Shown in pieces: positions 7,843 to 15,761 of a DNA stretch of 64,000 bases. This DNA is from CAYPTB01 sp964413535. GTDB taxonomy: Bacteria > Planctomycetota > UBA1135 > GCA-002686595. The position numbers were made by a program, and so were the translations under genes. Each line of letters starts with the position of its first letter. The stretch's first letter is position 1. Under the pieces are notes generated by a model, which saw nothing but the letters and a program-made list of their open reading frames with translations, had not been told where the DNA came from and did not search any database. The DNA lies in the NCBI GenBank assembly GCA_964413535.1, contig CAYPTB010000027.1, positions 124,001-188,000 on the forward strand. The letters are read 5' to 3'.

Positions 7843-8751
7843 TCAGACCCCGAAGAAGTAGTAGAAGCGCGGGAGCGTGGCGAGCTCGCTCTTGAGCACG
7901 AACACGCGCTTGTGCTCGAGGATGTAGCGGATCTCGCCGGCGGGATCGAGCAGGTTGCCGAACTTGCGCGCGCCGACTGGGCAGACTTCGACGCAGGCCG
8001 GGTAGAGCCCCTGCCGCACGCGCTGGATGCAGAAGGTGCACTTCTCGACCACGCCCGCCGTACGCGGCCGGTTGCCGAGGTAGTGCGTCTTCGGGTTCAG
8101 CTCCTCGGCCGGGATCTCTGGCTCGGCCCAGTTGAAGTGCCGCGCGCCGTACGGGCAGGACGCCATGCAGCAGCGGCAGCCGATGCACCAGTCGTAGTCG
8201 ATCACCACGATGCCGTCCGGCTCTTGCCAGGTCGCGCCGACGGGGCAGGACTTCACGCACGGCGCGTTGCGGCAGTGCTGGCAGGCGACCGGCACGTAGA
8301 AGTGCCCGGCCCGCGGGACGCTCTCGCCGTCGTAGTAGGCGTCGGCGTGGGCGAAGTCGACGCCCTTCTCCTTGTCCATCTCGAGCACGCGGATCCACTG
8401 CACCTCGGGGTCGCGGCTCAGGTTGTTCTCGGCCACGCAGGCGTGGACGCAGCGGCGGCAGCCGACGCAGCGCGAGATGTCGAGCGCGTAGGCGAACTCG
8501 ACCCCCGGGCGAGGCCCGTCGAGCGCGACCTGCACGTCCTGGCCGTACTCGGCCGAGTACTTCAGTTCGAGCTCGCGCAGCATCTGCGCCCTGTCCTCCG
8601 GCGTGAGCTCGCGCAGGTGGTCGCGGAAGAAGGGCGTGTGCGTCGGATCGAAGCAGCTCCCCGCCAGCGCCGCCGCGCAGCCGGTCAGCGCGCACAGGAA
8701 ATCGCGCCGCGAGAGTCCGGGCGCCGCGCTCGTGCCGCATCCATCGCTCAT
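7843..8751 (-). CDS. nrfC: Tat-exported four-cluster [4Fe-4S] ferredoxin subunit (NrfC/HybA-like)
   Basis: The ATG at 8751 has a strong AGGAGG ribosome binding site 5 bases upstream, inside the end of the previous gene, giving 302 residues. A Tat signal (SRRDFLCALTG, about residues 14-24) predicts folded export to the periplasm. Four cysteine groups of the NrfC/PsrB/HybA type follow: C-x2-C-x2-C-x3-C near residue 95, C-x2-C-x4-C-x3-C near 158, C-x2-C-x2-C-x3-C near 192, and C-x2-C-x11-C-x3-C near 242. Together they would hold four [4Fe-4S] clusters, wiring the NrfD quinone site to the tetraheme lipoprotein encoded upstream. The C-terminal tail FYYFFGV is hydrophobic and may touch the membrane subunit. 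Start and stop overlap the neighbouring lipoprotein gene (ATGA). Confidence 0.88.
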   Translation of the reverse strand: MSDGCGTSAAPGLSRRDFLCALTGCAAALAGSCFDPTHTPFFRDHLRELTPEDRAQMLRELELKYSAEYGQDVQVALDGPRPGVEFAYALDISRCVGCRRCVHACVAENNLSRDPEVQWIRVLEMDKEKGVDFAHADAYYDGESVPRAGHFYVPVACQHCRNAPCVKSCPVGATWQEPDGIVVIDYDWCIGCRCCMASCPYGARHFNWAEPEIPAEELNPKTHYLGNRPRTAGVVEKCTFCIQRVRQGLYPACVEVCPVGARKFGNLLDPAGEIRYILEHKRVFVLKSELATLPRFYYFFGV

Positions 8752-9344
8752 GGTGTCCTCCTGGGCGGAGTCGGTGCGGGCATGGGCTCGAGCGGCTGGA
8801 AGGCGGGCGCGTGCGAGTTGTGGCAGTGCACGCACAGGAGGTACGACTTCTCGCCGTCCCAGCGCCCCGTGCGCCGCCCGTGCACGCCCGCGCGCCAATC
8901 TCGATACTTGTCGCCGTGGCATTGTCCGCACAGGCGATAGGACTCCTCGAAGGGGACGAGCGCGCCTCCGGCAAGGTGCAGCATGTCGCGGTTACGCTCG
9001 TCGTGGCAGTCGAGGCACCAGCGGTGCTCCTGGTCGTGACGGAGCTCGATCTCCTGGTGCGCGGCCTTCATCTCGCGCCGTGTCGTGTTCACCGGGATCT
9101 CCGGATCGTGGCAATCCGTGCAGGGGAACACTCCCGCCGAGAAGGGCGGCGGTGGCACCTGGAAGCCGCTCTCCGGTTCCCCCCGGACCGCGGGAGCTTC
9201 CGCTTGGATGACCTGCGCCAACCCGAGGTCCTCCCCACAAGCCGTGGCGAAGAGCAAGAGCGGCGAGCAGAGGAACCTGCCGGCACCGCCCACGCCGAAC
9301 GCCTCGCGTGTCCGCGCGTTCCAGCGTCGTCGTGGTGCCGGCAT
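8748..9344 (-). CDS. Tetraheme cytochrome c lipoprotein
   Basis: A 198-residue protein with a long N-terminal signal whose lipobox (LLLFATAC, about residues 29-36) predicts lipid attachment. Four CXXCH motifs follow: CTDCH, CLDCH, CGQCH and CVHCH. It is the first gene of the minus-strand operon with the ferredoxin and NrfD, and its TGA overlaps the ferredoxin ATG. The arrangement cytochrome + four-cluster ferredoxin + NrfD recalls NrfB-NrfC-NrfD and related quinone modules, but the cytochrome is not obviously NrfB (which has five hemes). It would exchange electrons with periplasmic cytochromes, perhaps those of the convergent operon. Start at ATG 9344; upstream codons do not extend a better signal peptide. 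Confidence 0.83.
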   Translation of the reverse strand: MPAPRRRWNARTREAFGVGGAGRFLCSPLLLFATACGEDLGLAQVIQAEAPAVRGEPESGFQVPPPPFSAGVFPCTDCHDPEIPVNTTRREMKAAHQEIELRHDQEHRWCLDCHDERNRDMLHLAGGALVPFEESYRLCGQCHGDKYRDWRAGVHGRRTGRWDGEKSYLLCVHCHNSHAPAFQPLEPMPAPTPPRRTP

Positions 9345-9366
9345 GAGGGTCCTCCCGGAGGCTCAC

Positions 9367-9385
9367 GACCAGTTGACGGCTGGTC
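9367..9385. promoter_or_regulatory. Inverted repeat upstream of the tetraheme/NrfD operon
   Basis: GACCAG and CTGGTC form a perfect 6-bp inverted repeat with a 7-base spacer, 23 bases upstream of the start codon at 9344. It lies in the only sizeable gap before that operon and could be an operator or a 5-prime hairpin. No promoter was identified with confidence. Confidence 0.25.
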
Positions 9386-9508
9386 TCCTTCGCTTGCAGT
9401 ACCCTGCTCGGCCACCTTGGAGGGGAGCTGTGTTCGTATGCCGCCCCGACGCAGGGGCCGACTGGAAGACCTGCCGAGCTCGTCCCCTGCTCTCTGCGTG
9501 AACGGCCC

Positions 9509-10873
9509 TCAGCGCAGCCCCTTGGCCCGTTCGCGGATCTCGTCCGAGAGCTCCTCCCAGCGCTCGCGGTCGTCGTCCTCGGCGAGCTTCGGCAACTTGC
9601 GGGCGAGCGCCGTCGCCTCCTTGCCGCGCCCGAGGGCGAGCAAGCACTCCGCCTCGAGCCACGCGTAGAGCGGGTTCTTGCCGTCGTGGATCGCGCTCGC
9701 CGCGCGCGCGTGGGCGAGGGCGCGCTCGGGATCCGTCGCGTGCTTGACGCGGTCCGCCGCGCGATCCAGCCCGAGGTGCAGGCGCGCGAGCCAGTACTGG
9801 GGTCTCGGGTCCGCCGGATCCGACCGGGCCACCTCCTCCAGGACGGTGATGGCGCGCGCGTAGCTCCCGGCGCGCTTCAGGCAGTACCCGAGCCAGTACG
9901 CAGCCGCGGGCAGCTTCGGGTCGGCCTGCAGCGCCGCTTCGAAGCCCGCGATGGCTTCCTTCCACTGCTGGCCCTCGCGCTGACTGCTCGCGATCAGGAA
10001 GTGATCGATGGCGTCCGTCGGCTGCGCGTCGAGCCGCGCGAGGAAGGCCTTCCAGCGTTCCGTCAGCCGATCCCAGTCCTCGACCTCGAAGCGCGCGGAC
10101 GACCCCTTCGCGTTCAGGTCCCGCAAGTAACGCACGAGGATCGCTCGGTCGTCCTCGTGGCCGCTCTCGAGCAGGTAGTACACGACGCTCCAGGCGGTCG
10201 CGTAGTGTAGGTACGGGTGCTTGTCGCCCCGATGCGACCGGAACGCGCGGAAGTCGGCGCTCGGCATCGTCACCAGTTCCTCCGGAGTGAGGTACTGGTC
10301 CGCCGCGATCGCGGCGCGCACGAGCAACATGTCGAACAAGTGCGGGCGTGTCGTGCCCGACACGCCCTCGACGACCTTCCAACCCTCGAAGTACTCCGCC
10401 AGCCCCTCGTTCAGCCAGCTCGGCGCGTCGTACGTGTAGCGGTTCAGGAACTGGTGCGAGCACTCGTGGAAGACGACCGCCCGCAGGGCGACGTCCTCCT
10501 CGTCGTCGTACATCACGACCGAGTTCAGGCTCGGCGAGAAGTAGGCGAGCGGAGTGGCGCCGGGGTTCGACGTCGTGCGCTGATAGAACTCCTCGAACTC
10601 CTCGTGGCTCGCGAAGAGCCGGATCTTGATCTCGTTGTCGTTCTTCCGCGACAGATCGAACTTCGAGTAGAAGGCGTCGAAGAGCTCGCAGTAGTGGTCG
10701 ACCCGGCGCCCCAACGCCTGCGCGGCCGCCGCGGGAGCGTTCGACTTCACGTTCGCCTGCTTGGAGCGGTACTTCCGCATGCCCTCGGGAGCCGACACGG
10801 ACGGACCGGACCCGGAGAGCGCGGGGACGGCCGTCAACACGGCGAGGGCCAGCATGTGGGTCGAGCGCGGCAT
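9509..10873 (-). CDS. Secreted DUF1570-like zinc peptidase with TPR region
   Basis: A 454-residue exported protein (signal about 1-28). Residues about 55-260 hold a gluzincin-type site: H136-E-C-S-H140 and, 16 residues on, E156 in WLNEGLAEY as the likely third zinc ligand. This matches the DUF1570-type putative peptidases common in Planctomycetota. Residues about 290-430 form TPR-like helical pairs (for example EAIAGFEAALQADPKLPAAAYWLG, which is given here as two joined pieces, EAIAGFEAALQ and ADPKLPAAAYWLG) that may bind a partner. Substrate is unknown. It stands alone, separated by 164 bases from the cytochrome module and convergent with nothing. Alternatively it may be a non-peptidase structural relative, but the HExxH site is intact. 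Confidence 0.75.
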   Translation of the reverse strand: MPRSTHMLALAVLTAVPALSGSGPSVSAPEGMRKYRSKQANVKSNAPAAAAQALGRRVDHYCELFDAFYSKFDLSRKNDNEIKIRLFASHEEFEEFYQRTTSNPGATPLAYFSPSLNSVVMYDDEEDVALRAVVFHECSHQFLNRYTYDAPSWLNEGLAEYFEGWKVVEGVSGTTRPHLFDMLLVRAAIAADQYLTPEELVTMPSADFRAFRSHRGDKHPYLHYATAWSVVYYLLESGHEDDRAILVRYLRDLNAKGSSARFEVEDWDRLTERWKAFLARLDAQPTDAIDHFLIASSQREGQQWKEAIAGFEAALQADPKLPAAAYWLGYCLKRAGSYARAITVLEEVARSDPADPRPQYWLARLHLGLDRAADRVKHATDPERALAHARAASAIHDGKNPLYAWLEAECLLALGRGKEATALARKLPKLAEDDDRERWEELSDEIRERAKGLR

Positions 10874-10931
10874 GCAGCGCGCCCCAGGATACCCATCCGA
10901 GGGCCTCCCGCGGCTCTCCGTTCGCGGCGAC

Positions 10932-11834
10932 TCACCCGAGCACCACGAGCAGGAGCCCCACCGTCGTGAGCGCGATGCCCGCGAGCTTCGGATTCGACGT
11001 GCGCTCGCGCAGGAAGCGGATGCCGACGAGCGCGCCCAGCGGAACCGAGACCTGGCGGAAGGCCGCGGCGTAGCTCACGTCCTCGACGTGCGCGAAGGCG
11101 ACGAGCACGAGCACGTACGACGCGTAGATGCACAGCCCCACGCCCACGACGCGCGTCTTCGGCCCCGCCAGCACGCGGGCGAGCTCCGCTCGTTCGCGCC
11201 GCGCGCCGAGCACGTAGAGCGAGAGCGCGAGCGACGCCGACCAGGCCTCGAGCGGCGCGTAGAGGAGCGCCGCCGACGTCGGCCCCAGCGGCTCCGCGAG
11301 CCCGCGCAGCAGCGCGAGCGCGCGGTCGTCGACGAGCGTGTAGCCCGCCGTCGCGCACGCGCCGACGAGCGCGAAGCCCAGCGAGGCGTTCGCGAGCTCC
11401 CTGCGCGTGAGACGAAAGCGCTCGAGCGGCAAGAGCACTCCGCCCGCGAGGATCAGCCCGATCCCGGCTGCGCACGCCGTTCCGATCGAGTCGGTGCGCC
11501 CGAGCGCGACGCCGCCGAGCGCCACGAAGGCCGGCGCCGTCCCGCGAACGAGCGGGTAGGCGACCGAGAGCTCGCCGCGCTCGTAGGCCCCCGCCAGGGC
11601 GATCATGTACACGGCCTGGAACCCGCCCGTCGCGGCGAGGAGCCCCCACACGCTCGCCGGCAGGTCGCCGAGCCGCGCGCCGTGCGCGAGGAGGAACGGC
11701 GTGAAGCCGAGCGCGCCGGCCGTGTTCGCCGCGAGGAAGAACGCCGCAGTCGGCTTCCCGCGCTTGAAGAACAGGTTCCAGGCGACGTGCAGGACGACCG
11801 ATACGAGGATCAGGACCAGCGCGGTCGTCGTCAT
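10932..11834 (-). CDS. EamA/DMT-family membrane transporter
   Basis: A 300-residue protein with ten hydrophobic helices in two halves of five, the plan of the drug/metabolite transporter superfamily (EamA). Features typical of the family are the early WNLFFKRGKP segment, AYPLVRGTAP in helix 4 and FLRERTS in the second half. It likely exports or imports a small metabolite across the inner membrane; the substrate cannot be read from sequence. The gene ends 58 bases after the peptidase start on the same strand, so both may be on one message. The ATG at 11834 begins directly with the first helix, which supports the chosen start. Confidence 0.82.
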   Translation of the reverse strand: MTTTALVLILVSVVLHVAWNLFFKRGKPTAAFFLAANTAGALGFTPFLLAHGARLGDLPASVWGLLAATGGFQAVYMIALAGAYERGELSVAYPLVRGTAPAFVALGGVALGRTDSIGTACAAGIGLILAGGVLLPLERFRLTRRELANASLGFALVGACATAGYTLVDDRALALLRGLAEPLGPTSAALLYAPLEAWSASLALSLYVLGARRERAELARVLAGPKTRVVGVGLCIYASYVLVLVAFAHVEDVSYAAAFRQVSVPLGALVGIRFLRERTSNPKLAGIALTTVGLLLVVLG

Positions 11835-11962
11835 GGGTTGCGCGCGGTGCGCGGGCGGCCATCATGCAGGGACGCACCGTCCATTCCGAGGGCGCGAGCT
11901 CGCGATCCGATGCGGGACGCGGATCTCTTGGACGGCGGTCCGTGCGTGGCGAGAGATCGGTG

Positions 11963-13282
11963 ATGCCTTCCCCTTCCCTACTGATCGTGCTCGCGTTCGC
12001 GAGCCGCCCCAGCGCGAGCTCCCCCCCGACCGAGCCATTCCCACCCGCGCGCTTCGCTCAGGTCGAAGCGCTGCGGGACGCGCTGCCCTACCGCGACACG
12101 GACGTCGTCTCCGCGAACGGCTGCTACACGGCGCGCGTGCGCCGCGCTCCCGGCAGCGAGGGTCGACCGGGTCCCCTCGCACGTTGGCGCGTCGTCGTGG
12201 AGGACGCGGACGGAACCGAGCGCTGGTCCGCGTTACTCTTCTGGGACGGGAGCGCGCGGCATTGGCTGCTCTCCGACGACGGCTCGACCTTCGTGCACGT
12301 GCGCGAGGACTTCCACGACTTCCAAGAGGTGCTCGAGATCCTGCGCGAGGGCCGCGCGGTCAGCGGACCGAGCGGCAGCGCCTTCGAGCTCGACCCGCGC
12401 GACGTCGAGCGCACCGCGACCGGCAAGCTCTGGCTCGCGCACGACGGCGTGCCGCGCGGAACGACCTGGCTCGAGACCGCGGGCGGGCCGCGGCTCGTGC
12501 TCCCGCTCGTTTGCCGCGACGGGCGCGAGCGCGTCGTCGACCTCGAGACCGGCCGCCTCCTGCGCGCGGAGGACTTCGCCGCGCTCGCGACGGTGACGGT
12601 CACGCCGGCGCTCGAGGCGCGCCTCGCCGCGCTCGTGGAGCGGCCCTACGTCGCGCGCTGGGTCGCACCCGCGCGCGTGCGCGCCGGCCACCCCGTCGTG
12701 GTCGACGTCGTCGCCGACCATCCGACCGCCGGCTGGCGCTTCGAGGGCTTCGTGCTCGTGCAATCGGGCGAGCACGGCCGCGACCTCGAGCTCGCTCCCT
12801 GGTCGCGCAAGCCCGTGGGCGTCGCGGCGCAGGCGCTCGTCCCCGTGCGCCCGCGCGCCGAGCTCGAGGGCCTCGCGCCCGGCCGCTACCGCCTGCGTGT
12901 CGTCGGCCGCGCGAGCGTCGAGCCTGGTTGGGGGGAGCTCGAGGTGCTGCCGGCCGACCACCTGGGCTCGTTCCGCCGCTCGGGCGGGATCCAGGGCCTC
13001 GCGGAGGACTGCGAGGTGCTCGGCCGCGGCGAGGCGCGCTTCTACTCCGAGCGCGACGGCGCCCGCACGCGCTGCCTCTCGCGCGCGGCGCTCGCGCGCA
13101 TCGAGGAGCTCCTCGCGCGGCTTCCGGAGTCATCCCCGCGCGCGCCGAGCGAGGGCGCCGACTTCTTCCACTACCGCATCGTGCACTGGCGCGACGGCTT
13201 GCCCGTCGAGCTCGCCTGCGACGAGCGCGACGCCGACCCCGCGGCGCGCGAGCTCGCGGCCCTCCTCGCCGCGCTGCGCTAG
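11963..13282 (+). CDS. Secreted protein of unknown function
   Basis: A 439-residue protein from ATG 11963, immediately followed by a hydrophobic signal segment (LLIVLAFA) and a Pro/Ser-rich stretch, so probably exported. The body is rich in beta-strand-like sequence with WRVVVEDADG and RYRLRVVGRA pieces, and the middle (about 200-330) could be an Ig-like or similar sandwich domain. Only a few cysteines occur (residues 53, 175, 351, 373, 416 region) with no metal-site spacing. No family is recognised. It lies between the EamA transporter (divergent) and nadA, with 98 bases before nadA, and shows no functional link to either. Confidence 0.65.
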   Translation: MPSPSLLIVLAFASRPSASSPPTEPFPPARFAQVEALRDALPYRDTDVVSANGCYTARVRRAPGSEGRPGPLARWRVVVEDADGTERWSALLFWDGSARHWLLSDDGSTFVHVREDFHDFQEVLEILREGRAVSGPSGSAFELDPRDVERTATGKLWLAHDGVPRGTTWLETAGGPRLVLPLVCRDGRERVVDLETGRLLRAEDFAALATVTVTPALEARLAALVERPYVARWVAPARVRAGHPVVVDVVADHPTAGWRFEGFVLVQSGEHGRDLELAPWSRKPVGVAAQALVPVRPRAELEGLAPGRYRLRVVGRASVEPGWGELEVLPADHLGSFRRSGGIQGLAEDCEVLGRGEARFYSERDGARTRCLSRAALARIEELLARLPESSPRAPSEGADFFHYRIVHWRDGLPVELACDERDADPAARELAALLAALR

Positions 13283-13380
13283 CAGCACCCCGACTCCGGG
13301 ACTTCCGAAGTACGCGGGGGCATGCCGGATCCAGTTCGGCGGCGCAGCGGCCTGGGGCGAAGTCCTGATATCCTGCCGAC

Positions 13381-14712
13381 ATGTTCGTGCCCACGCCGAC
13401 CCGCGAGCGGGTGGAGCCCAGCGGGCTCGCGCTCGTGCCCGACCTGCCCGTCTGCCAGGGGGACTTCCCGCTCGACTGGTACCAGGAGGAGTTCCGGCCC
13501 TACGCCCTGGAGTTCCAGGCCCTGCCGGATCGCAAGCCTGCGACGGTGATGGCCTGGCTCGAGGGATACGTGAAGCCGGCGCAGGAGCACTTCGGCGACG
13601 CGCTCCTCCTGCTCGCGCACTTCTACATGGGCGGCGAGATCGTGAAGCTGGTCGAGCACTTCGGCGGCGTGGTCTCCGACAGCTACCAGCTCGCGCTCGC
13701 GGCGCGCAACCGGCCGGAGAAGAAAGTCATCGTCGAGTCGGCCGTGCACTTCATGGCCGAGGCCATCGCGCTGCTCGCGGGCGACGACCAGGCGGTCTGG
13801 ATCACGAACCCCAAGGCCGGCTGCACGATGGAGCTCTTCGCCAAGGACTGGATGGTCGACCCCGTGGCCGACCTTCTGCGCGAGCGCTACGGCGACGAGC
13901 TCGTCGTGATCGCCTACATGAACACCTCCGGGCGGCTCAAGGCCCTCGCCGGCGAGACGGGCGGCGCCGTCTGCACGAGCTCGAATGCGCACCTCGTCCT
14001 CGACTGGGCGCGGCGGAAGAAGAAGCGCATCCTGTTCCTCCCCGACCAGCACCTCGGGCGCAACACGGCCTGGAAGCTCGGGATGAGCCAGGCGCGCGTC
14101 GCAACGCTGCCCGATCCGAGCCGCGGAGCGATCCGCCTCGACGCGCGCGACCTCGCGGCCCTCGACGGGGCGGAGATGATCCTGTGGGGCTCGTCCTGCG
14201 GCGTGCACACGGTCTTCACGCCCGCCATGGTCGGCTACTGGCAGCAGCGCGGCTGGCGCGTGCTCGTGCACCCCGAGTGCACGCTCGAGGTCGTGCGCGC
14301 GGCCGACGGGAGCGGCAGCACCAACTATCTGTGGAAGGAGATCGCCGGGGCGAAGCGCGGCGCGAAGCTCGCCATCGGCACGGAGGGGCACTTCGTGCGC
14401 AACGCGCGCGAGCTCGGCGCCACGCGCGGCGTCGAGGTCGTACACCTGGCCGACGTGCCGCTGCCCGGCTACGGCTCGGCGGGCTGCGCCTGCGCCACCA
14501 TGAGCCGCAACGATCCGCCGCACCTCGCCGGCCTGCTCGACCTCCTGCGCCGGGGACGCGCGCCCGAGATCAATCGCGTGCTGCCCGGCGACTCGATCGA
14601 CGAGCGCACACTGGCGCGCGAGCGACTCTCCGCGCCCGAGCGCGCCGAGCTCGTGGTCCACGCGCGCACAGCGCTCGAGCGCATGATCGAGATCGTCGAG
14701 GCCGCGAGCTAG
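13381..14712 (+). CDS. nadA: Quinolinate synthase
   Basis: NadA condenses iminoaspartate with dihydroxyacetone phosphate to quinolinate in de novo NAD synthesis, using an oxygen-sensitive [4Fe-4S] cluster in the cytoplasm. The 443-residue product carries the family marks: LAHFYMGGEI near residue 80, the cluster cysteines in NPKAGCTME, CGVH, HPEC and GCACATMS, and FLPDQHLGRNTA in the middle. It is longer than the E. coli protein (about 347), mainly through an N-terminal extension of about 60 residues, as in many other bacteria. nadB and nadC are not in the window. The small membrane protein starts 5 bases after its stop. Two cysteines in GCACATM make it unclear by eye which one binds the cluster. 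Confidence 0.93.
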   Translation: MFVPTPTRERVEPSGLALVPDLPVCQGDFPLDWYQEEFRPYALEFQALPDRKPATVMAWLEGYVKPAQEHFGDALLLLAHFYMGGEIVKLVEHFGGVVSDSYQLALAARNRPEKKVIVESAVHFMAEAIALLAGDDQAVWITNPKAGCTMELFAKDWMVDPVADLLRERYGDELVVIAYMNTSGRLKALAGETGGAVCTSSNAHLVLDWARRKKKRILFLPDQHLGRNTAWKLGMSQARVATLPDPSRGAIRLDARDLAALDGAEMILWGSSCGVHTVFTPAMVGYWQQRGWRVLVHPECTLEVVRAADGSGSTNYLWKEIAGAKRGAKLAIGTEGHFVRNARELGATRGVEVVHLADVPLPGYGSAGCACATMSRNDPPHLAGLLDLLRRGRAPEINRVLPGDSIDERTLARERLSAPERAELVVHARTALERMIEIVEAAS

Positions 14713-14716
14713 ACCC

Positions 14717-15079
14717 ATGACCCGAGCGACGGAAGAGCGTGCCGCCCTGGGCGGCGTCCGGACCGAAGCGAGTCCGAGCCCCCGGGCCGAGGCCCAGGCG
14801 GGCTCGCCGCCCGACCCCGGCAGGACGCGAGGCTTCCGCGTGCCGGTCCCGCTGTGGATCACGCTCGCCGGCTGGTACGGCGTGGCCGCGCTGCTCGGTG
14901 CCTACTTCCTCACGACGCACGGCTACATCGAGCAGGACGGCTTGTACCTGTTCCTCAACGCGAGCGGCGCCTTCGGCATCGCGCTGCTCGCGTGGAAGAA
15001 GCACGCCTGGCAAGCGGTCGTGCTCGAGCTCGTGTGGGCCGTGATCAGCCTGTCGGCGCTGTGGCGGCTGATCGTCTGA
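14717..15079 (+). CDS. Small membrane protein, CBU_0592-like
   Basis: A 120-residue protein starting 4 bases after nadA. The first 45 residues are polar and disordered-looking; then come three membrane helices (about 46-66, 72-91 and 95-118). The pattern of WITLAGWYGVAALLGAYF, a NASG turn, and an AVVLELVWAVISL helix resembles the CBU_0592 family of small bacterial membrane proteins of unknown function. Placement suggests co-transcription with nadA, without any known link to NAD metabolism. Confidence 0.68.
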   Translation: MTRATEERAALGGVRTEASPSPRAEAQAGSPPDPGRTRGFRVPVPLWITLAGWYGVAALLGAYFLTTHGYIEQDGLYLFLNASGAFGIALLAWKKHAWQAVVLELVWAVISLSALWRLIV

Positions 15080-15104
15080 ACGTCGCGCCAAGCCCCGGCT
15101 CGGA

Positions 15105-15644
15105 TTACCCGCGCTCGACCTGCCAGACCTCGGCGCCGAAGTGGTCCCAAGGGATCCGGCCCTCGTCGCAGTCGGCGCCGGTCGAGAAGAGGACGTCGAC
15201 GAAGTACACGATGACGGACGGCGTCTTGGAGCGCAGGTTCTTGGCTCCGTGCGCGACGCCGGGCGGGATGCGCACGAGCTTCGAGTTGCCGTCGCCGAGC
15301 ACGTAGCGCCGGACCTGGCGCTCGGTCTTGGAGCCCGCCCGGCAATCGGCGAGCACGAGCAGGATCTTGTCCGAGGGCGGCACGTACCACACGTCCGTCT
15401 GGCGCGCGTGGAGGTGGAAGGCCTTGATGGCGAGCGGATCCATCGTGCTGTAGTTGACCTGGCGCACGACGAAGCCCGGGAGACCCGCGTGCATCCCGCC
15501 GTCGAAGCGCCCGAGCTCCGTCATGGAGCCGCCGTCGTCGTTGAAGCGCTTCAGGTCGACGAACTGGACGCCGTCGATCGCTCCCTTCGGCGAGTAGTCC
15601 TGGAGCGAGAAGACCTTGGCGGCGTCGGCGTTGAATTCGGTCAT
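15105..15644 (-). CDS. RmlC-like cupin (dTDP-4-dehydrorhamnose 3,5-epimerase family)
   Basis: The ATG at 15644 gives 179 residues; a frame extension to 15704 is possible but adds only an Arg/Pro-rich stretch. The core (about 30-165) is a double-stranded beta-helix with AFHLHARQTDVWYV and VRIPPGVAHGAKNL, the pattern of dTDP-sugar isomerases that convert 4-keto-6-deoxy sugars. The His residues in HLH and VAHG are placed as in that family. It stands alone here, away from the polysaccharide cluster at 38-50 kb, so a sugar role is likely but its exact substrate is open. It is convergent with the nadA unit, 25 bases away. Confidence 0.72.
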   Translation of the reverse strand: MTEFNADAAKVFSLQDYSPKGAIDGVQFVDLKRFNDDGGSMTELGRFDGGMHAGLPGFVVRQVNYSTMDPLAIKAFHLHARQTDVWYVPPSDKILLVLADCRAGSKTERQVRRYVLGDGNSKLVRIPPGVAHGAKNLRSKTPSVIVYFVDVLFSTGADCDEGRIPWDHFGAEVWQVERG

Positions 15645-15761
15645 GGAGGCGTCTTCGGGTCGGAGGAGGCGCAAGAGGATCGGGGCTCGGCCGCGCGGGC
15701 GCAAGCTTTGGACCCGCGCAACGCGGGCGGCTAGTCCTCGGCGTCGAGGCGCCCTTCCGGC

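Noticed and set aside
9345..9508. Additional small gene between the tetraheme lipoprotein and the peptidase.
   Set aside because: Frames here are short, lack ribosome binding sites and show no protein-like composition.
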